DNA from: Nitrospirota bacterium
GTDB lineage: Bacteria > Nitrospirota > Thermodesulfovibrionia > Thermodesulfovibrionales > JdFR-85
Assembly: GCA_003232715.1 (NCBI GenBank)
Contig: QIJG01000030.1
Coordinates: 1 to 6,690 of the forward strand
DNA length: 6,690 nt
Reading direction: 5' to 3'
Of the stretch, positions 1 through 6,322 are shown one piece after another (position 1 is the stretch's first letter; each line of letters begins with the position of its first letter). Made by a program: the position numbers and the translations under genes. The notes below the pieces were generated by a model that was given only the letters and a program-made list of their open reading frames with translations, did no database searches and was not told the origin of the DNA.

Positions 1-351
1 ATGTATCAGAACTGCATCTGCTTCAAGATTGAGCTTTTTGGCGTTCCTCTTATTGACCTCGTAGTGGTACTGCCACATCTCTTCCGTTATAACCTCAAAA
101 TTCCCCTGAATGGCATTATGAATTTTTTTTGTTATGTCAAAAAACCTTTCATCCCCCTCTATGGTTTCCCACCTTGCATCAATGCCGAGGTCCCTGAGTA
201 TCGGTATCATCCGTTGTAATATCTCGGCAACCCCACCCCCTGCACGTGTGGAATTTATGTGCAGAAAGGATTTGTCACGGAATATTTCTCCCAGCTTCTG
301 CAGAAGGATTAAATCACCCTTTGGTGCTATTCCGGCATATTTAGCTATCAT
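1..351 (-). CDS. treT: TreT-like trehalose synthase (GT4 glycosyltransferase), N-terminal part, cut by window edge
   Basis: The minus strand from 351 is open to base 1, giving 117 codons without a stop. The protein starts MIAKYAGIAP and carries the segments HINSTRAGGGVAEIL (31-45), LRDLGIDARWETIEGDERFF (52-71), KIHNAIQG (76-83) and NKRNAKKL..ADAVLIH (100-117). These match the N-terminal Rossmann half of trehalose glycosyltransferring synthase, where a glycine-rich loop after the first beta strand is characteristic. Known members join or exchange glucose between an NDP-glucose (ADP- or UDP-glucose) and glucose to make trehalose in the cytoplasm; some work mainly in the breakdown direction. The C-terminal nucleotide-sugar domain lies outside the window. 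The ATG overlaps the stop of the upstream DUF5752 gene as ATGA, with GGGAG seven bases before it, so the two are probably translationally coupled. The family call is from recognised motifs; direction of catalysis and sugar donor cannot be told from this fragment. Confidence 0.85.
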   Translation of the reverse strand, partial: MIAKYAGIAPKGDLILLQKLGEIFRDKSFLHINSTRAGGGVAEILQRMIPILRDLGIDARWETIEGDERFFDITKKIHNAIQGNFEVITEEMWQYHYEVNKRNAKKLNLEADAVLIH

Positions 352-1034
352 TCCTCGACTCCCGTAATCTCCATATCATTTTTAACCTTCTCATCAACGA
401 TCTCCATTATTTGCTCCCTGATCCCTTCGATGCTATGCATGAACGGGTCTATGGCCCACAGTTTTTTTGCAAGTTCACGTTCACCCAGCACTTCATCAAA
501 CCACTTTGAGAAGTCATCAATTCCTCCGCCAAGGCGTGTCCTTGCCTCGTGGAAGTGATAGTAAATAGATGCGCCATCAATATATCTGATTGCAATAAGG
601 AACTCAGCGAGATTTTTTGCCCTGATGCGGGCAGGAAAGACAATGGTTATGGTTTCATTAAAGTAAAACTCCTCTCCGGCCAAAGCCTCCCTTGGTTCCG
701 GAAAATCTTCCAGATAATTGTCTACTACAGTAAGGAGGGAGGTCCTGAGTTCAGGTATGTTTTTAAACTCGTAGGGGTCAATGCTTGAAAGTTGTTCAGC
801 CATGGCACTTTCTTCAAGAGACTCACCTACCCAGTGAGCAAAATCATTTGTGTATTCCCGTATTCTACCCTTCAGAAAATACTGACAGGTATGATGAAAG
901 ATAGACTCTTCACTGACGGTAGCGATCAGGTCTCTCAGCTCGCGAAGGGTTTTGGCCCTCTTTGCCGTTGATTTGAGAATACTTATACACTGCATGAATT
1001 CAAACGGCTTTGCATGGTTTTTTATATCGTTCAT
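348..1034 (-). CDS. DUF5752-type protein with two internal repeats, next to treT
   Basis: A 228-residue soluble protein with no signal peptide or membrane segment. It looks like the DUF5752 family, recalled as a neighbour of TreT-like glycosyltransferases; I know of no assigned biochemical role. The chain is an internal duplication. Residues 26-109 and 138-218 share the pattern RAK-x-L-x-E, then S-I-x-x-H, then a DF..W stretch (DFAHWVGESL / DFSKWFDEVL), then IDPY or IDPF, then a helix ending VD. A linker (110-137) contains FYFNETITIVFPARI. The start at 1034 is supported by AAGGAGGAG a few bases upstream. The stop overlaps the treT start by four bases and the kinase gene ends 43 nt upstream, so all three are probably cotranscribed. 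A role as partner or regulator of the trehalose enzyme is inferred from position only. Confidence 0.8.
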   Translation of the reverse strand: MNDIKNHAKPFEFMQCISILKSTAKRAKTLRELRDLIATVSEESIFHHTCQYFLKGRIREYTNDFAHWVGESLEESAMAEQLSSIDPYEFKNIPELRTSLLTVVDNYLEDFPEPREALAGEEFYFNETITIVFPARIRAKNLAEFLIAIRYIDGASIYYHFHEARTRLGGGIDDFSKWFDEVLGERELAKKLWAIDPFMHSIEGIREQIMEIVDEKVKNDMEITGVEE

Positions 1035-1077
1035 GCTCCTCCTTTTTACCTTTGAATAAGGCGAACAAATTACACAA

Positions 1078-2604
1078 CTAAAGGTCTTTTTTTATAACAA
1101 CCCTATTATAGAATTCACATTTTTTACAATCACCTATCTTCTGTGCAAATATCCCTTTTGCTCTTCCCTCGCAAAAAGTTCCTGCCACAGCCCAACATAT
1201 CCTTCCGTAATTAGGATAAGCCGGGCAGGCACTCTCATCGCCATCCCCCACTTTATCAACCCCGCATTTGTTATATTCCCAGCATTGTGTCTTGAATGCA
1301 TCACTTGCCGGCACATACGGAAAGTAAAGGCTGAAGACCGACCCCTCTCCGACCGTGCTGGATACACTTATAAAACCTCTGTGTTCATCCATAATTTTTT
1401 TACATATTGAGAGTCCCAGCCCTGTGCCCTTGCCTACCTGTTTGGTTGAATAAAATGGCTCAAAAAGTCTTTCCAGCTTCTTCTCAGGAATACCCGTACC
1501 TGTATCGATTATATCAAAAACCACGCATTTAATATAATTTTTTTGTTCCATACGTGTTCTGATCGTCAGGGTACCTCCCCCCGGCATTGCATCAACGGCA
1601 TTAATAACAAGGTTATTGAAGGCCTGTATGACCTGATCTTTATCTATCAGGATCTTTGGCAGATCCGAGGTTAATTCTTTTTTTATCTCAACCCCATGTT
1701 CCGTGCATAATTCATTGAAGGTTTTTAAAGTCTCTGATGCGATGTTGTTGATATTTTCGTAATTCAGGTGGTACTTTGCCTCTCTTGAAAAACTGAGTAC
1801 ATCCCTCAGTATCCGCTCAAGCCTCTCCACTTCCGAGGATATCAAGCTTGCGTATTCCTCTTCCTTTGTATCCTTTTTTATGCGTTTCCCCAGTCTTCTT
1901 GCAAAACCTCCGATGGCGGTCAACGGGTTCCTTATTTCATGAGCAATATCAGCAGTGAGCCTGCCGAGTGCGGAAAGTTTTTCAGCCTCTATGAGTTTGT
2001 GCTGTAACTTTCTCAGTTCATCAATTGATTTGAGGAGCTCTCTGTTCAGTTTTTCGATCTCTTCCTTGTCTCTTCTCAACTTCTCTGACAACAGGCCGAG
2101 GGGTAAGGCTATCAGGAAGAGGAAGGATACCCGTAAAGAGAATTCGGTCCAGTGCAGGGCTGTGAAATCAAAATTGCCGCTGAACATGTAAGTGATGGTT
2201 GATATGACGGCAACCCCAAGGCCGAAAAGGTATCCATAATAGAAAGAGTGCAGGGCCGTCAGGAGATAAAAGCCGATAAAGAAACTGTTGTTGAAGCCGC
2301 CGGAATATTTTGTCAGGAGATAAACAAAGGAGAGGTCGAAGCCCAGTGAGAGGACATATATAGCCCTTTTTTTTTCGAATTTCAGAAATAATAGCAGGTA
2401 AATCGAAAGGCAGTATACAATAAAGTATTGAAGTATTGAGGAAAACGCCCTGATGTTTTCTGCATGTATCTGTGAAAATTTCAGCCAGCCATATCCGCCG
2501 CCAAGTACAATAACTCTGAGAATCAGAAAGCCAAGGTCGGAAATTTCCGATTCTCTTTCAACCACCTCCCACTTATTTTTGAGTATCTTGAGGAATTTCC
2601 CCAT
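1078..2604 (-). CDS. membrane sensor histidine kinase with C-terminal cysteine-rich two-CW-like module
   Basis: A 508-residue two-component sensor kinase. The first ~175 residues are hydrophobic, with about five or six membrane segments (near 24-40, 56-75, 81-99, 108-141, 155-173) and no large periplasmic domain, so it may sense membrane or intramembrane cues. A coiled coil (175-210) leads to HisKA with the phospho-acceptor H222 in HEIRNPL. The HATPase domain has the N box NLVINAVDAM (331-340, N335), DTGTG (from D367), FEPFYSTK and GKGTGLGLSI (391-400). After ~430 comes a tail with seven cysteines (441, 447, 460, 470, 478, 493, 496) in the order CWEYNKC, CPAY, CWAVAGTFC, CKKCEFY; this resembles the two-CW module of bacterial signalling proteins and could bind metal or sense redox. 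There is no HAMP, PAS or receiver domain. A GTG at 2628 would add eight residues, but ATG 2604 has GAGG at good spacing and is preferred. It leads the DUF5752-treT operon; its response regulator is not in the window. Confidence 0.9.
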   Translation of the reverse strand: MGKFLKILKNKWEVVERESEISDLGFLILRVIVLGGGYGWLKFSQIHAENIRAFSSILQYFIVYCLSIYLLLFLKFEKKRAIYVLSLGFDLSFVYLLTKYSGGFNNSFFIGFYLLTALHSFYYGYLFGLGVAVISTITYMFSGNFDFTALHWTEFSLRVSFLFLIALPLGLLSEKLRRDKEEIEKLNRELLKSIDELRKLQHKLIEAEKLSALGRLTADIAHEIRNPLTAIGGFARRLGKRIKKDTKEEEYASLISSEVERLERILRDVLSFSREAKYHLNYENINNIASETLKTFNELCTEHGVEIKKELTSDLPKILIDKDQVIQAFNNLVINAVDAMPGGGTLTIRTRMEQKNYIKCVVFDIIDTGTGIPEKKLERLFEPFYSTKQVGKGTGLGLSICKKIMDEHRGFISVSSTVGEGSVFSLYFPYVPASDAFKTQCWEYNKCGVDKVGDGDESACPAYPNYGRICWAVAGTFCEGRAKGIFAQKIGDCKKCEFYNRVVIKKDL

Positions 2605-2642
2605 GAAAACCTCGCCACAGTATTGCACATTGTCGTCTTATC

Positions 2643-2670
2643 AATATATCCATAAATTACAATTGTACAA
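2643..2670 (-). promoter_or_regulatory. candidate sigma70-type promoter for the kinase-DUF5752-treT operon
   Basis: On the minus strand, TTGTAC (2670-2665) and TATATT (2648-2643) are separated by 16 bases. The -10 matches five of six consensus bases; the -35 only three. Transcription would begin near 2636 and leave about 30 nt of leader containing the GAGG that precedes the 2604 ATG. The -35 region overlaps the palindrome ACAATTGT (2659-2666), which could be an operator. This is an eye-made call in AT-rich DNA and may be chance. Confidence 0.35.
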
Positions 2671-2768
2671 CAAAACCTTTCTTTTAAACCAAACGTTGCC
2701 CTCATCTGAATCCGCCGTGCCGGTATCCCGGGGGTGTGTTTTTTGTTCTGAGGGATGCAGGTTTTCGA

Positions 2769-2798
2769 TTGCCAAAAGCCTATCCCAAAGACTATAAT
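2769..2798 (+). promoter_or_regulatory. strong sigma70-type promoter of nadE, giving an almost leaderless mRNA
   Basis: TTGCCA (2769-2774) and a perfect TATAAT (2793-2798) are separated by 18 bases. Normal initiation six to eleven bases after the -10 would place the first base at about 2804-2809, at or just before the nadE ATG at 2809. No Shine-Dalgarno sequence precedes that ATG, which fits leaderless or very short-leader translation. The promoter also lies inside the alternative longer nadE reading frame starting at 2755, which argues against that start. Confidence 0.6.
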
Positions 2799-2808
2799 TA
2801 TTTTCATC

Positions 2809-4536
2809 ATGAAAACTTTAAGACTGGCCCTTGCACAGATTAATACCACGGTTGGTGACCTTGAGGGTAATACGGGGAAGATTATCCGTAATATTCAGAA
2901 GGCAGGGGAGGCCGGAGCCGATATAGTAGCTTTCCCCGAGATGGCCGTTACAGGTTACCCGCCTGAGGACCTTCTGCTAAAACCCGGATTTATTGATGAT
3001 AACCTGTCCGCCCTTGATGAGATCAGGAATTCAGTCGGGGATATTGTGGCTGTTGTGGGTTTTGTTGACATGACATCCGATATCTATAATGCCGCCGCTA
3101 TTGTACACGATAAAGAGGTTGTCCATGTATATCACAAGATGTATCTTCCAAATTACAGTGTTTTTGACGAGATGAGATATTTTCAGGCTGGTGACGAATC
3201 TCCGGTCTACAAGCTCGGTGATGCCCTTGTGGGAGTCAATATTTGTGAGGACATATGGTATCCTGACGGTCCTGCAAGGACACAGGCACTTGCAGGTGCA
3301 GAGGTTATAGTGAATATCAATGCCTCACCGTATCATACGGGCAAGGCATGTTTCAGAGAAAAAATGCTCTCAACAAGGGCATCGGACAGCTCAGTAATTA
3401 TCGCATATCTGAATATGATCGGTGGACAGGATGAACTCGTATTTGATGGCCATAGCCTGATATTTGATGAGTGCGGGAACCTGCTCTTCAGGGGGAGACA
3501 GTTTGACGAGGAACTGATAATAATAGACCTGAACCTCGATGCCGTATTCATGAGGAGACTTCATGATCCGAGAAGGCGTCAGGAGGTATTTGCCCTCCGG
3601 GAAGATACTCTCTCTATCCTGCCCGTGCATAACAGGGTTGTACAGAAGAGGGTGAAGCACAAATATAACCCGTCGTTGCCTTGTAGCGAGATGGAAGAGG
3701 TCTATTCTGCGCTTGTGCTTGGTACAAGGGATTATGTATGGAAAAACGGCTTTGAAAACGTTATGATAGGTTTGAGCGGAGGGATAGATTCTTCCCTTGT
3801 GGCAACAATCGCAGTGGATGCCATAGGAAAGGGACGGGTAAAAGGACTCTTTATGCCCTCTCTGTATACTTCCGGGGAAAGCAGAGAGGATGTTTTCAGG
3901 CTTGCAGGGAATCTTGGTATAGAGGTTTCAGAAATTCCGATAGATGAAATCTTTCAGTCTTACCTCAAAGCACTCAGCTCTTTTTTTAAAGACCTGCCCC
4001 CCAACGTCGCAGAAGAAAACATACAGGCAAGGATAAGGGGTAACCTCCTTATGGCCATCTCCAACAAGTTTGGATGGCTTGTCCTGACAACCGGGAATAA
4101 ATCAGAGATGTCCGTTGGTTACGCAACACTTTACGGTGACATGGCGGGCGGGTTTGCAATAATAAAGGATGTCCCGAAGACCATTGTCTATAAGATATCG
4201 AAGCTGAGAAATGAGAAGGCAGGGATGGCGCTTATACCTGAGAGGGTGTTGCGGAAGGAACCATCTGCGGAATTAAGGCCTGAACAGAAGGACACGGATA
4301 CCCTTCCTGCATACGAGGTACTCGACCCGGTACTTAAGGCCTACATTGAGGAGGACAGGAGTTTTGACGAGATTATAACCCTTGGCTGCGAGCTGGAGTG
4401 TACAAAAAGGGTTATTGATATGATTGACAGGAGTGAATATAAACGACGGCAGGCTCCCCCTGGTATAAAGATTACCCCGAGGGCCTTTGGCCGTGACAGA
4501 CGGTTCCCTATCACGAATAAATACAGGAGCTACTGA
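2809..4536 (+). CDS. nadE: glutamine-dependent NAD+ synthetase
   Basis: A 575-residue cytoplasmic enzyme that makes NAD+ from deamido-NAD+ (NaAD), ATP and glutamine (EC 6.3.5.1), the last step of NAD biosynthesis. The N-terminal carbon-nitrogen hydrolase (glutaminase) domain, about 1-265, starts MKTLRLALAQINTTVGD and holds the catalytic triad E44 (FPEM), K110 (YHKMYLP) and C146 (NICEDIW). The C-terminal synthetase domain, about 290-575, has the ATP pyrophosphatase P-loop SGGIDSS (323-329), TTGNKSEMSVGY (427-438) and the metal/substrate segment LYGDMAGGFA (441-450). The length and domain order are normal and all key residues are present. An in-frame ATG at 2755 would add 18 residues, but the family start is MK-x-LR-x-ALAQIN and the promoter lies between the two ATGs. 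The TGA overlaps the next start by one base. Confidence 0.96.
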   Translation: MKTLRLALAQINTTVGDLEGNTGKIIRNIQKAGEAGADIVAFPEMAVTGYPPEDLLLKPGFIDDNLSALDEIRNSVGDIVAVVGFVDMTSDIYNAAAIVHDKEVVHVYHKMYLPNYSVFDEMRYFQAGDESPVYKLGDALVGVNICEDIWYPDGPARTQALAGAEVIVNINASPYHTGKACFREKMLSTRASDSSVIIAYLNMIGGQDELVFDGHSLIFDECGNLLFRGRQFDEELIIIDLNLDAVFMRRLHDPRRRQEVFALREDTLSILPVHNRVVQKRVKHKYNPSLPCSEMEEVYSALVLGTRDYVWKNGFENVMIGLSGGIDSSLVATIAVDAIGKGRVKGLFMPSLYTSGESREDVFRLAGNLGIEVSEIPIDEIFQSYLKALSSFFKDLPPNVAEENIQARIRGNLLMAISNKFGWLVLTTGNKSEMSVGYATLYGDMAGGFAIIKDVPKTIVYKISKLRNEKAGMALIPERVLRKEPSAELRPEQKDTDTLPAYEVLDPVLKAYIEEDRSFDEIITLGCELECTKRVIDMIDRSEYKRRQAPPGIKITPRAFGRDRRFPITNKYRSY

Positions 4537-4865
4537 TGGTGGATATTGAAGATCGCAGGTTTAAAATCCCGGATTTCAGGTTTCTGCTTTTTTATATTGT
4601 TCTGATTCTTCTCTTCCCCGGATGCATCCAAAGCAGCTCTGAACCGGAGCGTCCCTTTACCAAAACCGTCAATCCCGGGATTATCCAGCTTACGCCGAAA
4701 AAACCTGTAAGGATTGTCCTGAAGAGGACGTCGAGGGGTGACTATACATGGGAGCTGCGAGGGGATGATGCCGGGAATATAATCAATACAGACAAGAGAT
4801 TGAGGAGATATTTGTCTGAAAATGATAGTAATGAATCCGGTCCGTTTACAGAAATAAAGAGCTAA
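4536..4865 (+). CDS. small putative lipoprotein, function unknown
   Basis: A 109-residue protein I do not recognise. A short basic leader (DRRFK) is followed by a hydrophobic run (about 15-28) ending LLFPGC, with C30 as the likely lipidated residue. The lipobox is imperfect because it has F-P-G rather than the usual L-(A/S)-(G/A), so a plain membrane anchor is possible. The mature part is about 80 residues, polar and rich in K, R, D and E, with a central LTPKKPVRIVLKRTSRGDYTWELRGDD stretch split here as positions 52-78, probably beta-rich, then a DKRLRRYL helix. Its ATG sits in the nadE stop (TGATG), with AGGAG seven bases upstream, so it is coupled to nadE translation. The next gene starts 14 nt after its stop. 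Envelope location is inferred from the leader; context does not suggest a specific job. Confidence 0.72.
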   Translation: MVDIEDRRFKIPDFRFLLFYIVLILLFPGCIQSSSEPERPFTKTVNPGIIQLTPKKPVRIVLKRTSRGDYTWELRGDDAGNIINTDKRLRRYLSENDSNESGPFTEIKS

Positions 4866-4871
4866 AGGAGG
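4864..4871 (+). promoter_or_regulatory. strong ribosome binding site of the ferritin-like gene
   Basis: AAAGGAGG lies eight bases before the ATG at 4880 and shares two bases with the TAA stop of the preceding lipoprotein gene. It is the best Shine-Dalgarno match on the plus strand of this window and fixes the start of the broken ferritin-like gene. An intact strong signal argues that the gene is still, or was recently, translated. Confidence 0.7.
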
Positions 4872-4879
4872 GACAGTTT

Positions 4880-5185
4880 ATGGGAAAAGAGGGTTTTTCC
4901 GTCAGGGAGGTTGTTGAGCAGGCCGTAAGGACTGAAAAACTGGGGTATGATTTTTATTCGTCAATGGCTGAACGGTTTAAAGACAGGGTAGAGCTTAAAG
5001 ACCTCTTTGAAACCCTTGCCAAAAAGGAACGGATACATGAGGAGAGGTTTGAAAGACTGGAGGAGAGTCTTGGTGATGAGGAGCCAGAGGGGTGGGAGGA
5101 TGTCTCCGAGTATATGAGGGCCTTTGTGGAGTCGGGTCTCTTTCTCGGGTCGGACAAGGATACAGAGCATTCAGGATGCGGTTGA
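4880..5185 (+). pseudogene. ferritin-like (rubrerythrin-family) protein, 5' part of a frame-split gene
   Basis: The first 93 codons encode helices A and B of a four-helix di-iron ferritin-like protein. They show E19 in TEKLGYDFY and the second iron-ligand motif E50-x-x-H53 in KERIHEERF, followed by a linker up to GLFLGSDK. After K93 the frame continues as DTEHSGCG and stops at 5183-5185, which does not fit the family. Helices C and D, with the other two ligand sets, lie in the next frame from 5160 to 5336. Joined at about 5159 the two parts give a protein of about 151 residues, normal for the small rubrerythrin-type family that handles iron or peroxide in anaerobes. The read stretch has one base too many (or two too few) around AAGGAT (5156-5161). 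It may be a true mutation, a sequencing error or, less likely, programmed frameshifting. Alone, the 101-residue product lacks half of the metal site. Confidence 0.8.
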
Positions 5186-5336
5186 CTTTGCCCTGGCCTT
5201 TGAAAAGGAGACCCTGCTTTATTTCCTTGGTTTGAGAAAGGCCGTTAAGGAAAAAGATATTGTTGATGAAATAATAGACGAGGAACAGAGCCATATTGCG
5301 TGGCTGCACAGGTTTAAGAACAGATTTTTAAAATAA
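5160..5336 (+). pseudogene. ferritin-like protein, 3' part (helices C and D) in the shifted frame
   Basis: This frame encodes IQSIQDAVDFALAFEKETLL and onward to a TAA at 5334-5336. It supplies the third ligand glutamate in FEKET and the fourth motif E-x-x-H in DEEQSHIAW, the expected second half of the di-iron site begun upstream. The frame is open only back to a stop at 5115-5117, and the only start codon before the homologous part is a TTG at 5124 with no ribosome binding site. It is therefore best read as the rest of the gene starting at 4880, not as an independent gene. Confidence 0.78.
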
Positions 5337-5344
5337 GTGACTTA

Positions 5345-5402
5345 TAGCCACTGACAAATACAGGTTTGTATTATCTGCGTGTTTCTGCGAAGATCTGTGG
5401 CC
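5345..5402. repeat. imperfect inverted intergenic element with 10-bp periodic TCTGYG units
   Basis: The spacer holds outer arms GCCAC (5347-5351) and GTGGC (5397-5401). Reading inward from each end gives the shared pattern GCCAC-W-GA-6N-CAG. A small inner hairpin ACAAA/TTTGT (5355-5359 and 5365-5369) is nested in it. The right arm repeats TCTGCG, TCTGCG, TCTGTG at 5374, 5384 and 5394, exactly ten bases apart. Elements with TCTGTG/TCTGCG units at about ten-base spacing are recalled as dispersed intergenic repeats in several bacterial genomes; membership is inferred. A T-rich stretch (5410-5419) follows, so it could also act as a weak transcription terminator. The rest of this 149-bp spacer shows no gene or clear promoter. 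Confidence 0.5.
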
Positions 5403-5485
5403 AAATATTGTTGTTTTTTAAAACTCGGAGACCCCTGCGGCGGATTTCAGTCAATGAACGTTTGTAGCCGGAAATTTGATAAGAA

Positions 5486-6322
5486 ATGAATGGTATACTC
5501 TATATAGTTGCAACACCGATAGGAAACCTTGAGGATATAACTTTAAGGGCCTTGAGGATATTAAAAGAGGTGGACGTTATAGCGGCAGAGGATACAAGGC
5601 ATACAAGAAAACTCCTCAGCCGTTACGGCATATCAAAGAAGCTTGTCAGTTACTGGGGGGCCAGGGAGAAGGCAAAGGCGGAAGCAGTGATTTCAAGACT
5701 CAAAGAGGGACAGGATGTTGCCCTTGTTACGGATTCAGGGACCCCCGGGATCTCCGATCCCGGGGAGGTGGTGATAAGAGGGGCAATAGATGAAGGGCTG
5801 AATGTTGTTGCGGTGCCGGGTCCTTCCGCTATAATTGCGGCCCTTTCAATCTCAGGGATAACGTCAAGGGAGTTTGTATATCCGGGGTTCCTGCCGTCAA
5901 AACATAATATGAGGGTAAAGATGCTTGAGGAACTCAGGCTTGAACACAGGACCCTGGTCTTCTACGAGGCCCCGCATAGATTATTGGACTCGTTGAACGA
6001 TATTTATGAGGTTTTTGGCGACAGGTACTGTGCCGTCTGTCATGAGTTGACCAAATTAAATGAAGAGGTATTGAGGGGCAGATTATCCGTGTTGATCGAG
6101 GAACTTCAACAGAAGGTTATTGCAGGTGAGTATGTGCTGGTGCTTGAGGGTAAAGTGGTGGAGGGGATTACTGTGGAAGAGGCGATTCCCGAGGTGTGGG
6201 GCCTGATGAAGAAGGGGCTGAGACGGAAAGAAGCTGCAAGGACGATAGCGCAACAGTATGGCCTTAGTCAGAAGGCCCTTTATGACGAGAGTTTGAGGCA
6301 GGAAGACAGGGATGAAGCTTAA
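5486..6322 (+). CDS. rsmI: 16S rRNA (cytidine-1402 2'-O)-methyltransferase
   Basis: A 278-residue cytoplasmic enzyme that uses S-adenosylmethionine to methylate the ribose of C1402 in the ribosomal P site (with RsmH acting on the base). It is a tetrapyrrole-methylase-fold protein. Motifs in order are LYIVATPIGNLEDITLRAL (5-23), AAEDTRHTRKLL (34-44), LVTDSGTPGISDPG (80-93), VPGPSAIIAALS (110-121), FVYPGFLPSK (130-139), FYEAPHRL (159-166) and ELTKLNEEVLRG (187-198). A C-terminal helix-turn-helix-like segment, KGLRRKEAARTIAQQYGLSQ to about 270, matches the extra RsmI C-terminal domain. Length is typical. The ATG at 5486 fits the family N-terminus but has only a poor Shine-Dalgarno (GATAAG). It lies 149 nt after the ferritin-like gene, so it may have its own unrecognised promoter or rely on readthrough. 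Confidence 0.96.
   Translation: MNGILYIVATPIGNLEDITLRALRILKEVDVIAAEDTRHTRKLLSRYGISKKLVSYWGAREKAKAEAVISRLKEGQDVALVTDSGTPGISDPGEVVIRGAIDEGLNVVAVPGPSAIIAALSISGITSREFVYPGFLPSKHNMRVKMLEELRLEHRTLVFYEAPHRLLDSLNDIYEVFGDRYCAVCHELTKLNEEVLRGRLSVLIEELQQKVIAGEYVLVLEGKVVEGITVEEAIPEVWGLMKKGLRRKEAARTIAQQYGLSQKALYDESLRQEDRDEA

Noticed and set aside
1..367. Plus-strand open frames of 72 and 77 codons at the left end
   Set aside because: They lie opposite the treT start, whose protein has clear family motifs; the plus-strand peptides resemble nothing and lack ribosome binding sites.
549..788. Plus-strand 79-codon frame
   Set aside because: It is antisense to the DUF5752 gene, within its conserved repeat, and has no support of its own.
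1035..1077. Possible promoter or terminator between the kinase and DUF5752 genes
   Set aside because: The 43-bp gap holds the DUF5752 ribosome binding site but no clear hairpin with a T run and no paired -35/-10.
2605..2628. Kinase start at GTG 2628
   Set aside because: The ATG at 2604 has GAGG at proper spacing; the GTG has no ribosome binding site and adds only eight residues without family support.
2755..2808. nadE start at ATG 2755
   Set aside because: The 18 extra residues do not belong to the family N-terminus and the best promoter lies within this extension.
2523..2849. Minus-strand 108-codon frame across the divergent spacer
   Set aside because: It overlaps the kinase N-terminus in another frame and crosses the nadE promoter and start; its sequence shows no family features.
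5183..5185. TGA in the ferritin-like gene as a selenocysteine codon or an RF2-like programmed shift site
   Set aside because: Readthrough in the same frame does not restore helices C and D, and GGT TGA is not a known slippery context; the family match changes frame earlier, near 5160.
5345..5420. CRISPR array or tRNA in the spacer before rsmI
   Set aside because: The repeat units are only 10 bases apart with no spacers, and no tRNA cloverleaf arms or CCA-type end can be drawn.
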